64,000 bases of DNA, from the NCBI RefSeq assembly GCF_900129025.1, contig NZ_FQUM01000005.1, forward strand, positions 1-64,000, read 5' to 3'. Position numbers and translations under genes: made by a program. This DNA comes from Mariniphaga anaerophila (GTDB lineage: Bacteria; Bacteroidota; Bacteroidia; Bacteroidales; Prolixibacteraceae). Shown in pieces: positions 41,624 through 51,223 of the stretch. A model generated the notes under the pieces. The model made no database searches, was not told the DNA's origin, and saw only the letters and a list, made by a program, of their open reading frames with translations. Each line of letters begins with the position of its first letter. Positions within the stretch are counted from its first letter, which is position 1.

Positions 41624-44600
41624 ATGATTCCGTTTACACATCTGCACGTACACTCCCAATATTCGATTCTTGACGGTGCAGCAAGCGTTGGCGACCTGGT
41701 AGCGAAAGCAAAAAAAGACGGCATGTCTGCAGTTGCATTAACCGACCACGGTATGATGTATGGCATTAAAGAATTTCATGTTGCATGCAACAAAGCCGAA
41801 ATAAAACCTATTTTAGGTTGCGAAACCTACGTTGCAGAACGCAGTCTACACGATAAATCCGATGTAGTTGACCGCTACGGGCACCACCTGATTCTGCTGG
41901 CAAAAAATAGAACCGGCTACATAAACCTGATCAAGCTGATTTCGACGGCCAGCACCGAAGGTTTTTACTACAAACCCCGTATCGACAAAAAAATTCTTAA
42001 AGAACACAGCGAAGGGCTCATTGTTTCGTCGGCATGTCTTGGAGGAGAAATAGCTCAGTGCATCATGAAAAACAAGATAAAAGAAGCCGAAGATGCGTTG
42101 CTATGGTACAAAGGCATTTTTGGCGACGATTATTATCTGGAACTGATGCGCCACCCGGCCGAAGAGGCAGCACAGCGCGAGAATGTTTACGACAACCAGG
42201 TACTTGTAAATAAAAAGCTGATTGAGCTGGCAAAAAAACACAACGTGAAATTAATTGCCACCAACGATGTGCACTTTACAAATGCCGAAGATGCCGATGC
42301 ACACGATCTGCTCATTTGTCTGAATACCGGAAAAGATGTAGACGACCCAACCAGGATGCGTTACACCAAACAAGAATGGTTTAAAACGCAAAAGGAGATG
42401 AACGAGCTGTTTGCCGACATCCCGGAGGCCATTGCAAACACTGCCGAAGTGGTAGATAAAGTAGAAAACTTCAAACTAAATGCAGATCCCATTATGCCGT
42501 TCTTCACCATTCCTGAAGAATTTGGCACAATGGAAGAATACCGGGAAAAGTTTCCCGAAGACAAACTACTAAAGGAGTTCGGGGAAAAAGCTTTCAACAG
42601 GTTAGGCGGTTACGAAAAAGTATTGCGGGTAAAGCTGGAAGCCTCTTTTTTGGGACACTTAACAATGGACGGAGCAAAAGAAAGATACGGGGATCCGATT
42701 CCGGAAGATGTGGCAACCCGGCTCGAATTTGAGCTGGACACCATTAAACTAATGGGATATCCCGGATACTTCCTTATTGTTCAGGATTTTATAAACGCCT
42801 CCCGCGAAATGGGAGTACTGGTTGGCCCGGGGCGTGGTTCTGCCGCAGGTGCAGCAGTTTCTTATTGCACCGGAATTACAAACATCGACCCCATAAAATA
42901 CGATTTACTTTTCGAACGTTTTCTGAACCCTGACCGTATTTCGCTGCCTGATGTGGATATCGACTTTGATGATGACGGTAGGCAACAGGCGCTGGAATAC
43001 GTAACAAAAAAATACGGTCGAGATAAGGTAGCCCACATTTGCACATTCGGAACCATGGCTACTAAACTGGCAATCAGAGATGTGGCGCGGGTTTTGAAAC
43101 TCCCGTTGCCCGAAGCCGACCGTTTGGCAAAACTTGTTCCGGAAGCGCCAAAAATGACCTTCGAAAAAGCGTTTAAAGAAAGTCCGGATCTTAAAAAGGA
43201 AAGAACTTCAGACAACCCGCTAATCGCACAAACCCTCAAGTTTGCAGAAACGCTCGAAGGCTCGGTGCGGCAAACCGGGGTTCACGCCTGTGGTATTCTG
43301 ATTAGCCGTGACACGCTGACCGACCACATCCCGTTGATGCCAACCAAAGACGAAGCCGTTCTGCCTACTACACAGTACGACGGACGATTTGTAGAAGACA
43401 TCGGCCTGTTAAAGATGGACTTTCTCGGGTTAAAAACGCTTTCGATTATAAAAGAAGCACTCGACAACATAAAAATTTCAAAAGGAATTGATGTCGACGT
43501 CAACAATATTCCGCTGGACGATCCAAAAACATTTGAGCTGTTCAGCCGCGGAGAAACCACTGCTATATTCCAGTTTGAATCGGAAGGAATGAAAAAGCAC
43601 CTGCGCGACCTGAAGCCTAACCGTTTTGAGGACCTGGTTGCGATGAACGCGCTTTACAGGCCGGGCCCAATGGAATATATTCCGTTGTACATTGCCCGTA
43701 AGCACGGCAGGCAAAAAGTGGAATACGACGTACCAATGATGGAAAAGTACCTTAGCGAAACGTACGGTATTACAGTGTTTCAGGAACAGGTGATGTTACT
43801 TTCCAGATTGCTGGCCAATTTTACCCGAGGCGATTCAGATACGCTAAGGAAGGCGATGGGTAAGAAAATGACCGCCCTCATGGACAAGCTCAAATTAAAA
43901 TTTGTGGAAGGTTGCAAAGCCAACTTCAAATTTATGGACGAATGTAAACTGGTTGGCAAAAAACCCGACGATGTAATCGATAAAATCTGGAAAGACTGGG
44001 AAGCGTTTGCGTCTTACGCATTCAATAAATCACACTCGGTATGCTACGCTTACATTGCATACCAAACCGGTTATCTTAAAGCTCATTACCCGGGCGAATT
44101 TATGGCAGCCAACCTTAGCCGAAACCTCAGCAACATTACTGACATTACCAAGCTGATGACAGAATGCGCGAGCATGAAGCTGAATGTGTTGGGGCCGGAT
44201 GTAAACGAAAGTTTTTCAAAGTTTACTGCCAATAAAAACGGGAACATTCGTTTTGGAATGGCAGCAATTAAGGGAGTTGGAGCAGGCGCTTCAAAAGACA
44301 TTATAAAAGCCAGGGAAGAACACGGACCATTTAAATCTGTTTACGACTTCGTAGAAAAAGTAAATCTTCAATCGGTTAACAAAAAAAACCTGGAAGCACT
44401 GGCAATGGCAGGTGCTTTCGACAATCTGGGCGAGTTAAAACGAAGCTGTTTTTTTGCAGGCGAACATGAAAACGACAGCACAACTTTCATCGAAAAATTA
44501 ATTAAGTACGGAAATAAAATTCAGATTGAGAGCCAAAGCATGCAACAAAGCCTGTTTGGAGATCTTGGCGGCAGTGTTGACATAAAAAAGCCCACAGTTC

Positions 44601-45274
44601 CGGATATCGAAGAATGGGCAAAAATTATTCTTCTTGAAAAGGAAAAAAGCCTCATCGGAATTTACCTCACGGCTCATCCGCTTGACGACTACAAAGTTGA
44701 AATTCAAAACTTCTGTTCGCGTGACGTTTCGCTCAAAGATTTGAAAAATGACATCGAAAAGTACAAGGATCGCGATTTGACTTTTGGCGGAATGGTTACT
44801 GCCTCCCGCGAAGGAACGTCTAAAAACGGAAAACCTTTCAGCACACTAACGCTTTCGGATTACACCGATTCCATGGAATTTTTCTTTTTCGGGCAGGACT
44901 ACGTCAACTTCGCCAAATACTGCAAAACAGGATTGTTTATTCTCGTAAAAGGCACTGTAAGACGGCGTTTCAACAACAGCGACACGTTCGAATTTAAAGC
45001 GTCGCAGATTGAATTGCTTTCCGAAGCAAGAAAGAACTACGTAAAAAGCCTCACGGTAAACATTCCGTTAGATAAACTCAGCAAATCGGTAATTGAAGAA
45101 ATCGAAAATCTTGCAAAGAACAATAAAGGGCAGGCATTGTTAAAATTCAATGTTTATGATCCTGAAAGCAACATGTTCATTCATTTGTTTTCGCGAAATA
45201 CAAGGATTGAGTTAACCAACGGGTTTCTGGATTATTTTGAAGAAACGCCGGGATTAGGTTATAGAATTAATTAG
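41624..45274 (+). CDS. dnaE: DNA polymerase III alpha subunit
   Basis: A 1216-residue replicative polymerase. The N-terminal PHP domain (HLHVHSQYS, ALTDHGMMYG) looks intact. The catalytic palm carries PDVDIDFDDDGR near residue 443 with VGPGRGSAAGA before it, and fingers and a tandem HhH region follow (~830-900, IKGVGAGASKDI). QQSLF near residue 970 fits an internal sliding-clamp-binding motif. An OB domain (~1030-1110) includes DLTFGGMVTASREGTSKNGKP. No epsilon exonuclease domain is fused. The upstream gap has a perfect CAACTTTT-T-AAAAGTTG palindrome. trxA follows after 45 bases. Confidence 0.97.
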   Translation: MIPFTHLHVHSQYSILDGAASVGDLVAKAKKDGMSAVALTDHGMMYGIKEFHVACNKAEIKPILGCETYVAERSLHDKSDVVDRYGHHLILLAKNRTGYINLIKLISTASTEGFYYKPRIDKKILKEHSEGLIVSSACLGGEIAQCIMKNKIKEAEDALLWYKGIFGDDYYLELMRHPAEEAAQRENVYDNQVLVNKKLIELAKKHNVKLIATNDVHFTNAEDADAHDLLICLNTGKDVDDPTRMRYTKQEWFKTQKEMNELFADIPEAIANTAEVVDKVENFKLNADPIMPFFTIPEEFGTMEEYREKFPEDKLLKEFGEKAFNRLGGYEKVLRVKLEASFLGHLTMDGAKERYGDPIPEDVATRLEFELDTIKLMGYPGYFLIVQDFINASREMGVLVGPGRGSAAGAAVSYCTGITNIDPIKYDLLFERFLNPDRISLPDVDIDFDDDGRQQALEYVTKKYGRDKVAHICTFGTMATKLAIRDVARVLKLPLPEADRLAKLVPEAPKMTFEKAFKESPDLKKERTSDNPLIAQTLKFAETLEGSVRQTGVHACGILISRDTLTDHIPLMPTKDEAVLPTTQYDGRFVEDIGLLKMDFLGLKTLSIIKEALDNIKISKGIDVDVNNIPLDDPKTFELFSRGETTAIFQFESEGMKKHLRDLKPNRFEDLVAMNALYRPGPMEYIPLYIARKHGRQKVEYDVPMMEKYLSETYGITVFQEQVMLLSRLLANFTRGDSDTLRKAMGKKMTALMDKLKLKFVEGCKANFKFMDECKLVGKKPDDVIDKIWKDWEAFASYAFNKSHSVCYAYIAYQTGYLKAHYPGEFMAANLSRNLSNITDITKLMTECASMKLNVLGPDVNESFSKFTANKNGNIRFGMAAIKGVGAGASKDIIKAREEHGPFKSVYDFVEKVNLQSVNKKNLEALAMAGAFDNLGELKRSCFFAGEHENDSTTFIEKLIKYGNKIQIESQSMQQSLFGDLGGSVDIKKPTVPDIEEWAKIILLEKEKSLIGIYLTAHPLDDYKVEIQNFCSRDVSLKDLKNDIEKYKDRDLTFGGMVTASREGTSKNGKPFSTLTLSDYTDSMEFFFFGQDYVNFAKYCKTGLFILVKGTVRRRFNNSDTFEFKASQIELLSEARKNYVKSLTVNIPLDKLSKSVIEEIENLAKNNKGQALLKFNVYDPESNMFIHLFSRNTRIELTNGFLDYFEETPGLGYRIN

Positions 45275-45275
45275 C

Positions 45276-45283
45276 TAATTTTG
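45276..45283 (+). promoter_or_regulatory. -7-like element upstream of trxA
   Basis: TAATTTTG, an exact TAnnTTTG match beginning just behind the dnaE stop and 36 bases before the trxA start. No TTTG at the expected upstream spacing. Confidence 0.4.
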
Positions 45284-45319
45284 TAAATTGAAATATTAAC
45301 ATTAATAAAAAACAGAACT

Positions 45320-45637
45320 ATGGCAATAGAGATTACCGACGCTAATTTTGAAGAATTGGTTGTAAATGCAGACAAACCAGTTATGATTGACTTTTGGGCA
45401 GTTTGGTGTGGCCCATGCCGCATGATAGCTCCCATTGTGGAAGAAATGTCTCAGGAATACGAAGGCAAAGCTATAATTGGAAAGGTTGATGTGGACTCCA
45501 ACCCGGGAGTTGCTACAAAATACGGCATTCGCAACATCCCTACCGTTCTTTTCGTTAAGAATGGCGAAGTAGTAGACAAACAAGTAGGCGCTGCACCCAA
45601 GCAGTCATTTGCCTCTAAACTGGATGCCCTCCTGTAA
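45320..45637 (+). CDS. trxA: thioredoxin
   Basis: A 105-residue cytoplasmic disulfide reductant with the active site WCGPC (29-33) in FWAVWCGPCRMIAP and the cis-Pro region RNIPTVLFVKNGE. No signal peptide. It is a standard thioredoxin in length and motif. A hairpin follows before the DUF58 gene. Confidence 0.96.
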   Translation: MAIEITDANFEELVVNADKPVMIDFWAVWCGPCRMIAPIVEEMSQEYEGKAIIGKVDVDSNPGVATKYGIRNIPTVLFVKNGEVVDKQVGAAPKQSFASKLDALL

Positions 45638-45661
45638 AAAATTTTTACCATCATATAATTA

Positions 45662-45694
45662 TGAGGCGGCTTCAAGCAGTTTGGTGCCGCCTCA
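45662..45694 (+). terminator. hairpin between trxA and DUF58 gene
   Basis: TGAGGCGGC, 15-base loop, GCCGCCTCA: a perfect 9-bp GC-rich stem, followed by GGTATTTTAG rather than a clean T-run. Possibly a weak terminator. Confidence 0.5.
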
Positions 45695-45715
45695 GGTATT
45701 TTAGACCAACCGGTT

Positions 45716-46645
45716 TTGAAAAACATTTTCGACATAGAACAGTTTCACCAGTTCGACAACCTGGGGTTAGTTGCGCAAGAGGTGGTTGAAGGATTTATCA
45801 CCGGGTTACACCGAAGCCCGTTTCATGGCTTTTCCGTAGAATTTGCAGAACACCGGCAATACAATCAGGGGGAATCGACTAAACACATCGACTGGAAACT
45901 GTTTGCCCGCACCGATAAGTTGTTTGTGAAACAATACGAAGAAGAAACCAACTTGCGCTGCCAACTGGTAATCGACACTTCGTCGTCTATGCTTTTCCCC
46001 TATTTTAAAGGGAAAAAACATCTGGAGAACAAACTTGCATTTTCGGTTTACACAGCCGCCGCACTTATGTACCTGTTACGAAAACAGCGCGATGCCGTGG
46101 GGCTGACTCTTTTTTCAGACGAAATAGAATTCCACACCTCTCCCCGACTCTCATCGGTTAATGCCGAACTGATGCTTGGCAAGCTTTCGGAATTAATTAA
46201 ACCGGAGAATGCACACCTGCGAAAGAACACGAATACAACAGACGTACTTCATCAGATAGCCGAGAACATTCACAAACGCTCGCTCGTGATTATTTTTAGT
46301 GACATGATTGACAGCCAGAAAACAGAAGAACTATTTGCTGCCCTCCAGCACTTGCGTTACAACAAACACGAGGTACTGCTTTTTCATGTAACCGATCACA
46401 AGCAGGAAAGGGAATTTCAGTTTAGTAACAGACCGCATAAGTTTGTTGATCTGGAAAGCGGTCAGGTGGTAAAGTTTAATCCCTGGGAAGTTAAAAATCA
46501 TTACGTCTCTACCGTTAAATCTTATTTCAACGATTTGAAAGTAAAATGCGGCCAATACCAGATAGACCTTGCTGAAGCCGACATTAACAAAGATTTTAAA
46601 GACGTACTGCTGGCCTACCTGGTAAAAAGGGAAAGGTTATTTTAA
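45716..46645 (+). CDS. DUF58 (vWA-like) protein
   Basis: A 309-residue cytoplasmic protein. RSPFHGFSVEFAEHRQYNQG and STKHIDWKLFARTDKLFVKQ are the DUF58 signature, followed by a von Willebrand-A-like domain with the metal site motif IDTSSSM. DUF58 proteins usually pair with MoxR AAA ATPases in envelope or chaperone functions; no MoxR gene is adjacent here. The only sensible start is TTG at 45716, since the family begins KNIFDIEQFHQFDNL-like and no ATG lies near. Confidence 0.87.
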   Translation: MKNIFDIEQFHQFDNLGLVAQEVVEGFITGLHRSPFHGFSVEFAEHRQYNQGESTKHIDWKLFARTDKLFVKQYEEETNLRCQLVIDTSSSMLFPYFKGKKHLENKLAFSVYTAAALMYLLRKQRDAVGLTLFSDEIEFHTSPRLSSVNAELMLGKLSELIKPENAHLRKNTNTTDVLHQIAENIHKRSLVIIFSDMIDSQKTEELFAALQHLRYNKHEVLLFHVTDHKQEREFQFSNRPHKFVDLESGQVVKFNPWEVKNHYVSTVKSYFNDLKVKCGQYQIDLAEADINKDFKDVLLAYLVKRERLF

Positions 46646-46705
46646 CAATGAACCACGGAAAACAATAAATCTTTTGAAAATATTTTTTCTTTTCGGAAAA
46701 GCTAT

Positions 46706-46713
46706 TATTTTTG
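46706..46713 (+). promoter_or_regulatory. -7 element of tRNA-Asn
   Basis: TATTTTTG followed by C, an exact TAnnTTTG match 43 bases before the tRNA. The nearest TTTG upstream is 29 bases away, too far for a standard -33 element. Confidence 0.45.
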
Positions 46714-46756
46714 CATCGCTTTTGAAGGACAAGCGTTCTAATAACAAGAAATAAAT

Positions 46757-46833
46757 TCCCTAGTAGCTCAGTTGGTTAGAGCGGCGGACTGTTAATCCGT
46801 AGGTCGTAGGTTCAAGTCCTACCTGGGGAGCCA
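46757..46833 (+). tRNA. tRNA-Asn(GTT)
   Basis: Cloverleaf: acceptor TCCCTAG/CTGGGGA, D arm AGCTCAGTTGGTTAGAGC, anticodon loop CTGTTAA (anticodon GTT), T arm GTAGGTTCAAGTCCTAC. The 3' CCA is encoded (46831-46833), unlike the other two tRNAs in the window. Confidence 0.96.
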
Positions 46834-46840
46834 AAAGGAT

Positions 46841-46867
46841 AAGAGGTCATTTTCGACCTCTTTTTTT
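46841..46867 (+). terminator. intrinsic terminator after tRNA-Asn
   Basis: AAGAGGTC, loop ATTTTC, GACCTCTTTTTTT; a perfect 8-bp stem with a T-run, 8 bases after the tRNA. Confidence 0.92.
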
Positions 46868-47062
46868 GTGCCCGGATTTTAGAAAAAACGGCTGCACGTA
46901 AAAACAACCGTGTTGTTTCACTCAACCTGAAATTCCATAAAATACTGATTATCTAAACTATATTTTTAAAACCAAAAGTATTAATGAAACTGCCAGAAAA
47001 TCGAGCCGCACTACACATTAAACATCTGGTGCTTTAAAAACGTTTTCAAAAAAATTTCACCT

Positions 47063-48958
47063 ATGACTAAAAAAACTCTTTTTTTCGTTGCTTCCCTTAT
47101 TATTGCATTGTTTTGCCGGGGCCAGGTTCCTCAAAAAATTAACGAGTACAACGTTGATTCAATCAAAAAAAATTACACCCGCACAGAAATAATGATTCCC
47201 ATGAGAGATGGAGTGAAACTTTTCACCTCTATATACTCACCAAACGATAATTTCACCAAATACCCGATAATAATTGTGAGAACTCCTTACGGAAGCGAAT
47301 CTCATGCAGAAGAATGGAAAGGTATAAACTCGAAACTAAACTGGACTTCCCTGTTTGAAGAAAAGTATATTCTGGTTTTTCAGGATGTCAGGGGAACTTA
47401 TATGAGTGAAGGCGATTTCATGGATATCAGGCCCTTTAATCCGGATAAAACAGGAAACGATACAGACGAAAACAGTGATGCTTTTGACACCATTGACTGG
47501 CTGATTAAAAACATCAATAACAATAGCGGGAAAGTCGGGATGATGGGCGTTTCGTATCCGGGATTCTACTCAACCCTTTCTTTACCAAATGCACATCCCG
47601 CACTAAAAGCAGTTTCTCCGCAGGCACCGGTTACCGACTGGTTTATTGGAGACGACTGGCACCAGAACGGAGCTTTTCTTTTGATGCCGGCATTCGGTTT
47701 TTTCTCGTCGTTTGGACAACCCAGGACACAACAAACAAGAACATCTCCAACGCGCTTCAATTATAACTCTGAAGACAATTACAATTTCTTTTTGAATATT
47801 GGCCCGGTAAAAAATGTAACGACCCAATATTTTGGCGACACAATTAAATTCTGGAATAATCTGATGAATCATTCAGATTATGATGTTTTCTGGCAGGGAA
47901 GAAACCCGACCAAATATTTAACCGACATTAAGCCTGCTGTATTAGTTGCAGGCGGCTGGTATGATGCTGAAGATTTATACGGAACACTGGCTGTTTATAA
48001 TGCCATAGAACGTCAAAACCCTAAAAACAAAAACCGGTTAATAATGGGTCCCTGGTCGCACGGGCAATGGAGCAGATCCGGAGGTGGAGACTGGCTTGGC
48101 AATATTTACTGGGGAAGCAAAACTACCGATCTCTTTGTCGAACAGCAGCTATTATTTTTTAACTACTACCTAAAAGGAAAAGGTTCGATGAATTCGCCCG
48201 AAGCACTTGTTTTTATGTCGGGATCCAACGAATGGAAATCATTCGACAGCTGGCCTCCCAAAAATATTGAATCAGAATATTTGTATTTACAACCAAACGG
48301 AGAACTTAAATTCACCCCGCCGGCAGTGGATGAAAACTTTGATGAATACGTGAGCGACCCGGACAAACCGGTTCCTTATGCGGAGCATGTTCACATGGCA
48401 AAAACAAAAAATTACATGACTGACGACCAGCGTTTCGCAAGTCGCCGTCCCGACGTCATGGTTTATAAAACCGACGAACTCACAGAAGATGTCAGCATTA
48501 CAGGCCCGATTAACGTCAGCTTTTTTGTTAGTACTTCGGGCACCGACGCAGATTTTGTGGTAAAACTAATTGATGTATTTCCGGAGCAAATAAAAGACTT
48601 TCCGGCAGAAAGTAAAAATCGAAAAACCTCCTCTCCTCTCGGTGGATACCAAATGCTGGTACGAGGGAGTGTTTTACGAGGCAAATACAGAAACAGCCTA
48701 GAAAACCCGGAACCATTTGTCCCGGGAAAAATCACAAGTGTCTCTTTCGACATGGCAGACATTGCCCACAAGTTTAAAAAAGGGCATCGAATAATGATTC
48801 AGGTGCAGAATTCGTGGTTTCCTTTAGTGGATCGGAATCCTCAAAAATTCGTCAACATTTACAAATGCAGCGAAGAAGACTTCACAAAGGCCACACAACG
48901 CATATATCACGACACAGAAAGACCGTCGCACATTTCAATTCGCGTACTGAGGGAATAA
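47063..48958 (+). CDS. CocE/NonD-type S15 hydrolase, secreted
   Basis: A 631-residue exported serine hydrolase. It has a signal peptide (TLFFVASLIIALFCRGQ), then an alpha/beta-hydrolase domain with nucleophile Ser164 in GVSYPG, Asp in GGWYDAEDLYG and His in GPWSHGQW. A C-terminal jelly-roll (galactose-binding-like, ~430-631) is typical of X-Pro dipeptidyl-peptidase/CocE proteins. It could be a proline-specific peptidase or an acyl-ester/beta-lactam acylase; the sequence does not decide between them. Stand-alone gene. Confidence 0.9.
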   Translation: MTKKTLFFVASLIIALFCRGQVPQKINEYNVDSIKKNYTRTEIMIPMRDGVKLFTSIYSPNDNFTKYPIIIVRTPYGSESHAEEWKGINSKLNWTSLFEEKYILVFQDVRGTYMSEGDFMDIRPFNPDKTGNDTDENSDAFDTIDWLIKNINNNSGKVGMMGVSYPGFYSTLSLPNAHPALKAVSPQAPVTDWFIGDDWHQNGAFLLMPAFGFFSSFGQPRTQQTRTSPTRFNYNSEDNYNFFLNIGPVKNVTTQYFGDTIKFWNNLMNHSDYDVFWQGRNPTKYLTDIKPAVLVAGGWYDAEDLYGTLAVYNAIERQNPKNKNRLIMGPWSHGQWSRSGGGDWLGNIYWGSKTTDLFVEQQLLFFNYYLKGKGSMNSPEALVFMSGSNEWKSFDSWPPKNIESEYLYLQPNGELKFTPPAVDENFDEYVSDPDKPVPYAEHVHMAKTKNYMTDDQRFASRRPDVMVYKTDELTEDVSITGPINVSFFVSTSGTDADFVVKLIDVFPEQIKDFPAESKNRKTSSPLGGYQMLVRGSVLRGKYRNSLENPEPFVPGKITSVSFDMADIAHKFKKGHRIMIQVQNSWFPLVDRNPQKFVNIYKCSEEDFTKATQRIYHDTERPSHISIRVLRE

Positions 48959-49375
48959 TTTTCTACAAGATCTGGGGAGCAGAGCCTTACGTCTCGTCTG
49001 ACCTTTGAAACCTTTCCGTCTGACAAACAGACAGTAGCAAGAAATTTTCAAAAGCATTAAACAGGCTCTCCGCAACGGATACAGTTTCTGATTTTAACAG
49101 GATTTCAGTTTAATCAATAAGAACTAAATTCAGCATCGAAAAAAAGTGCTGTGAATGAAAGTTGAACGGAAAAATCAGCTTCTTTTTCCTCTGGAGAAAT
49201 AACGAATAAAACACCGACATTATACGGCAAGATTGCTTCCTCCGAGCAATTCAGAGAGTTAGAAACACCCTTTGCCGGAGTACACAAAATACATTTGGAG
49301 TTTTCCCTTCGTTTAACCACAAAATGCAGTTCCGAAAACGGAGGGAAAACTCCAAATTATTTTACCGGCATCAAA
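48959..49375. other. 417-bp convergent gap with a long inverted repeat
   Basis: Lies between the convergent CocE and acyl-CoA ligase genes. No credible gene; a 68-codon minus-strand frame (49114-49320) lacks family features. The right part holds a 19-bp inverted repeat (49293-49357). Confidence 0.55.
49293..49357. repeat. 19-bp inverted repeat, 27-base loop
   Basis: ATTTGGAGTTTTCCCTTCG and CGGAGGGAAAACTCCAAAT pair over 19 bases with one G-T. It lies 18 bases from the acyl-CoA ligase stop. It lacks a T-run typical of terminators. It might be a terminator processed by another route, an end of a lost mobile element, or an RNA stem. Confidence 0.7.
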
Positions 49376-51040
49376 TTATGCGTACAAAAAGCGCTTGATC
49401 TTTTTTGTTGGAGTTTTTTCAAAAGGAGTAGGCTGCAATACAACCACCTGCAATCTAGAGAACTTATTTAGTTGCGCATTTACTTTTCGCTGAATTTCGG
49501 CTAGAATATCGTCCGATTTTTCAGAGATGTACTGGTGTGCTCCTTCCTTCAGATACTTAAAATGCTGCTCTACTTCATCCATATTCAGATGCACCATGGC
49601 CACCAGCTTTCCTTTTTTCTCTACCACCAGCGATTCCAGTACAAACCGCATTTTATTAATTACAGACTCAATTTCTTCGGGATAAATATTTTCGCCACTG
49701 GCACCAACAATCATAGTTTTTATTCTTCCTTTTATGTACAGGAAGTTTTCTTTATCGTACCAGCCTTTATCACCCGTCTTAAACCAGCCATCTTTAGTAA
49801 AAACTTCCTGGGTTAATTCTGGAGACTTATAATAACCGCGCATCACATTTTCCCCCTTTGCCTGAATTTCGCCTTCTCCGGTTTTCAAATCGGCATCGCC
49901 CAATCGAAGTTTCACGCCGTCCATAGCAAGGCCGGTAGAACCAATACGCACATTTTTACCAACAGCGCCGGCAAGCAACGGCGAAGTTTCTGTCAACCCG
50001 TAACCAATTGCATACGGGAACTTCCCTTCATACAGGAACTGTTCTACGGCAGAGTCAAGTTTTGCTCCGCCAATACCGAAAAAGCGCAACTCTCCGCCAA
50101 ATGTCTGGTACAATTTTTTTGCAGCCACCCGGTGTAAAACTTTTCTGAACGGAGGCAAAGAGTAGAGTAACCGTGTTACCGGGCTCTTTTGAAATTTCGG
50201 TAGAATTTTAGACTTAAATACTTTTTCTATGATCAACGGCACAACCAGCATCATTGTTGGTTTAACCTTTTTTAATGCAGGCAATAATACCGAAGCAACA
50301 GGAGGTTTTCTCAGGTAGTGTACCGATGCGCCAAATTTCACAGGAAAAAGAAGACAGAGTGTGTTTTCGAGCGTATGCGAAAGTGGCAGCACCGAAAGAA
50401 AACGGTCGTTACCATCTATTTGCTGAAGCGTGAAACTTTTTTCGGCAGTCCATGTCAGGTTTTTGTGTGTTAACATCACACCTTTTGAAGTTCCTGTTGT
50501 TCCTGATGTATAGATTATTGAAGCCAGATCGCTTTCAACCACATGTGCCGGCTCTGTCTGAATTTCCGAATCAGAAAGAGAGCTATCCAGTTTAAGCACC
50601 TCGTTGGCCGGTGTGCCCGCTGGAATAACGGCAAAATTTTCAACCAAAATAATATGTTCGAGCATTTGGATAGCTTCTTCATCCAAATGTTGATATAACA
50701 ATTTGGAAACGAACAGCACTTTTGATTCTGAATGTTTAAGAATAGTTTTCACCTCGTTAATGTGAAAATCAGGCAAGATTGGCACTGCAGTAGCTCCTGC
50801 CCACGAAATTGAAAAAAACGCCAGACCCCAGTTGGGCATGTTGGTGCTCAAAATGGCCACGTTATCGGCTTTTTTAATTCCTAGTTTTTTCAACAATGCT
50901 GCAATTTTCTTCACATCGTTGCCCATTTGCCGGTAGGTATAATCTGTTTCTCCGGCGTAAACTAATGATGTATTGTCAGCAAATTTCTTCACAGATTCCT
51001 GAAGAATGGAAGGGATAGTATACTTAACTTTATTTGTCAT
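49376..51040 (-). CDS. AMP-forming long-chain acyl-CoA ligase
   Basis: A 554-residue ANL-family enzyme: fatty acid + ATP + CoA gives acyl-CoA. It has the P-loop-like YTSGTTGTSKGVMLTH, the motif YGLTETSP, the adenylate site GWFKTGDKGW and the hinge GRIKTMIVGASGENIYPEEIE. The C-terminal catalytic Lys is in PFEKTPTKKIKR. The GLTETSP form points to a fatty-acyl rather than amino-acyl substrate, in contrast to the adenylation enzyme at 27.9-29.4 kb. No lipid genes adjoin it. Confidence 0.92.
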   Translation of the reverse strand: MTNKVKYTIPSILQESVKKFADNTSLVYAGETDYTYRQMGNDVKKIAALLKKLGIKKADNVAILSTNMPNWGLAFFSISWAGATAVPILPDFHINEVKTILKHSESKVLFVSKLLYQHLDEEAIQMLEHIILVENFAVIPAGTPANEVLKLDSSLSDSEIQTEPAHVVESDLASIIYTSGTTGTSKGVMLTHKNLTWTAEKSFTLQQIDGNDRFLSVLPLSHTLENTLCLLFPVKFGASVHYLRKPPVASVLLPALKKVKPTMMLVVPLIIEKVFKSKILPKFQKSPVTRLLYSLPPFRKVLHRVAAKKLYQTFGGELRFFGIGGAKLDSAVEQFLYEGKFPYAIGYGLTETSPLLAGAVGKNVRIGSTGLAMDGVKLRLGDADLKTGEGEIQAKGENVMRGYYKSPELTQEVFTKDGWFKTGDKGWYDKENFLYIKGRIKTMIVGASGENIYPEEIESVINKMRFVLESLVVEKKGKLVAMVHLNMDEVEQHFKYLKEGAHQYISEKSDDILAEIQRKVNAQLNKFSRLQVVVLQPTPFEKTPTKKIKRFLYA

Positions 51041-51223
51041 TTCTATCGTTTCTCATTAAAATCCAACCAATTAACAACAGCAGGTTGAATAATGTTCAGC
51101 CTGCAAAATTAGTAATTAACGCGGGAAATTCACGTTTTCCACCTCGTTTAAAGTATTTTTAACACCTCAACTTCAGAGATTAAATATATATTTTTCTGGC
51201 AGAAAACATTGATAAAAAACAAA

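Noticed and set aside
49114-49320. 68-codon minus-strand open frame in the CocE/ligase gap
   Set aside because: GTG start inside a hairpin and no recognisable domain; the stretch looks like chance coding.
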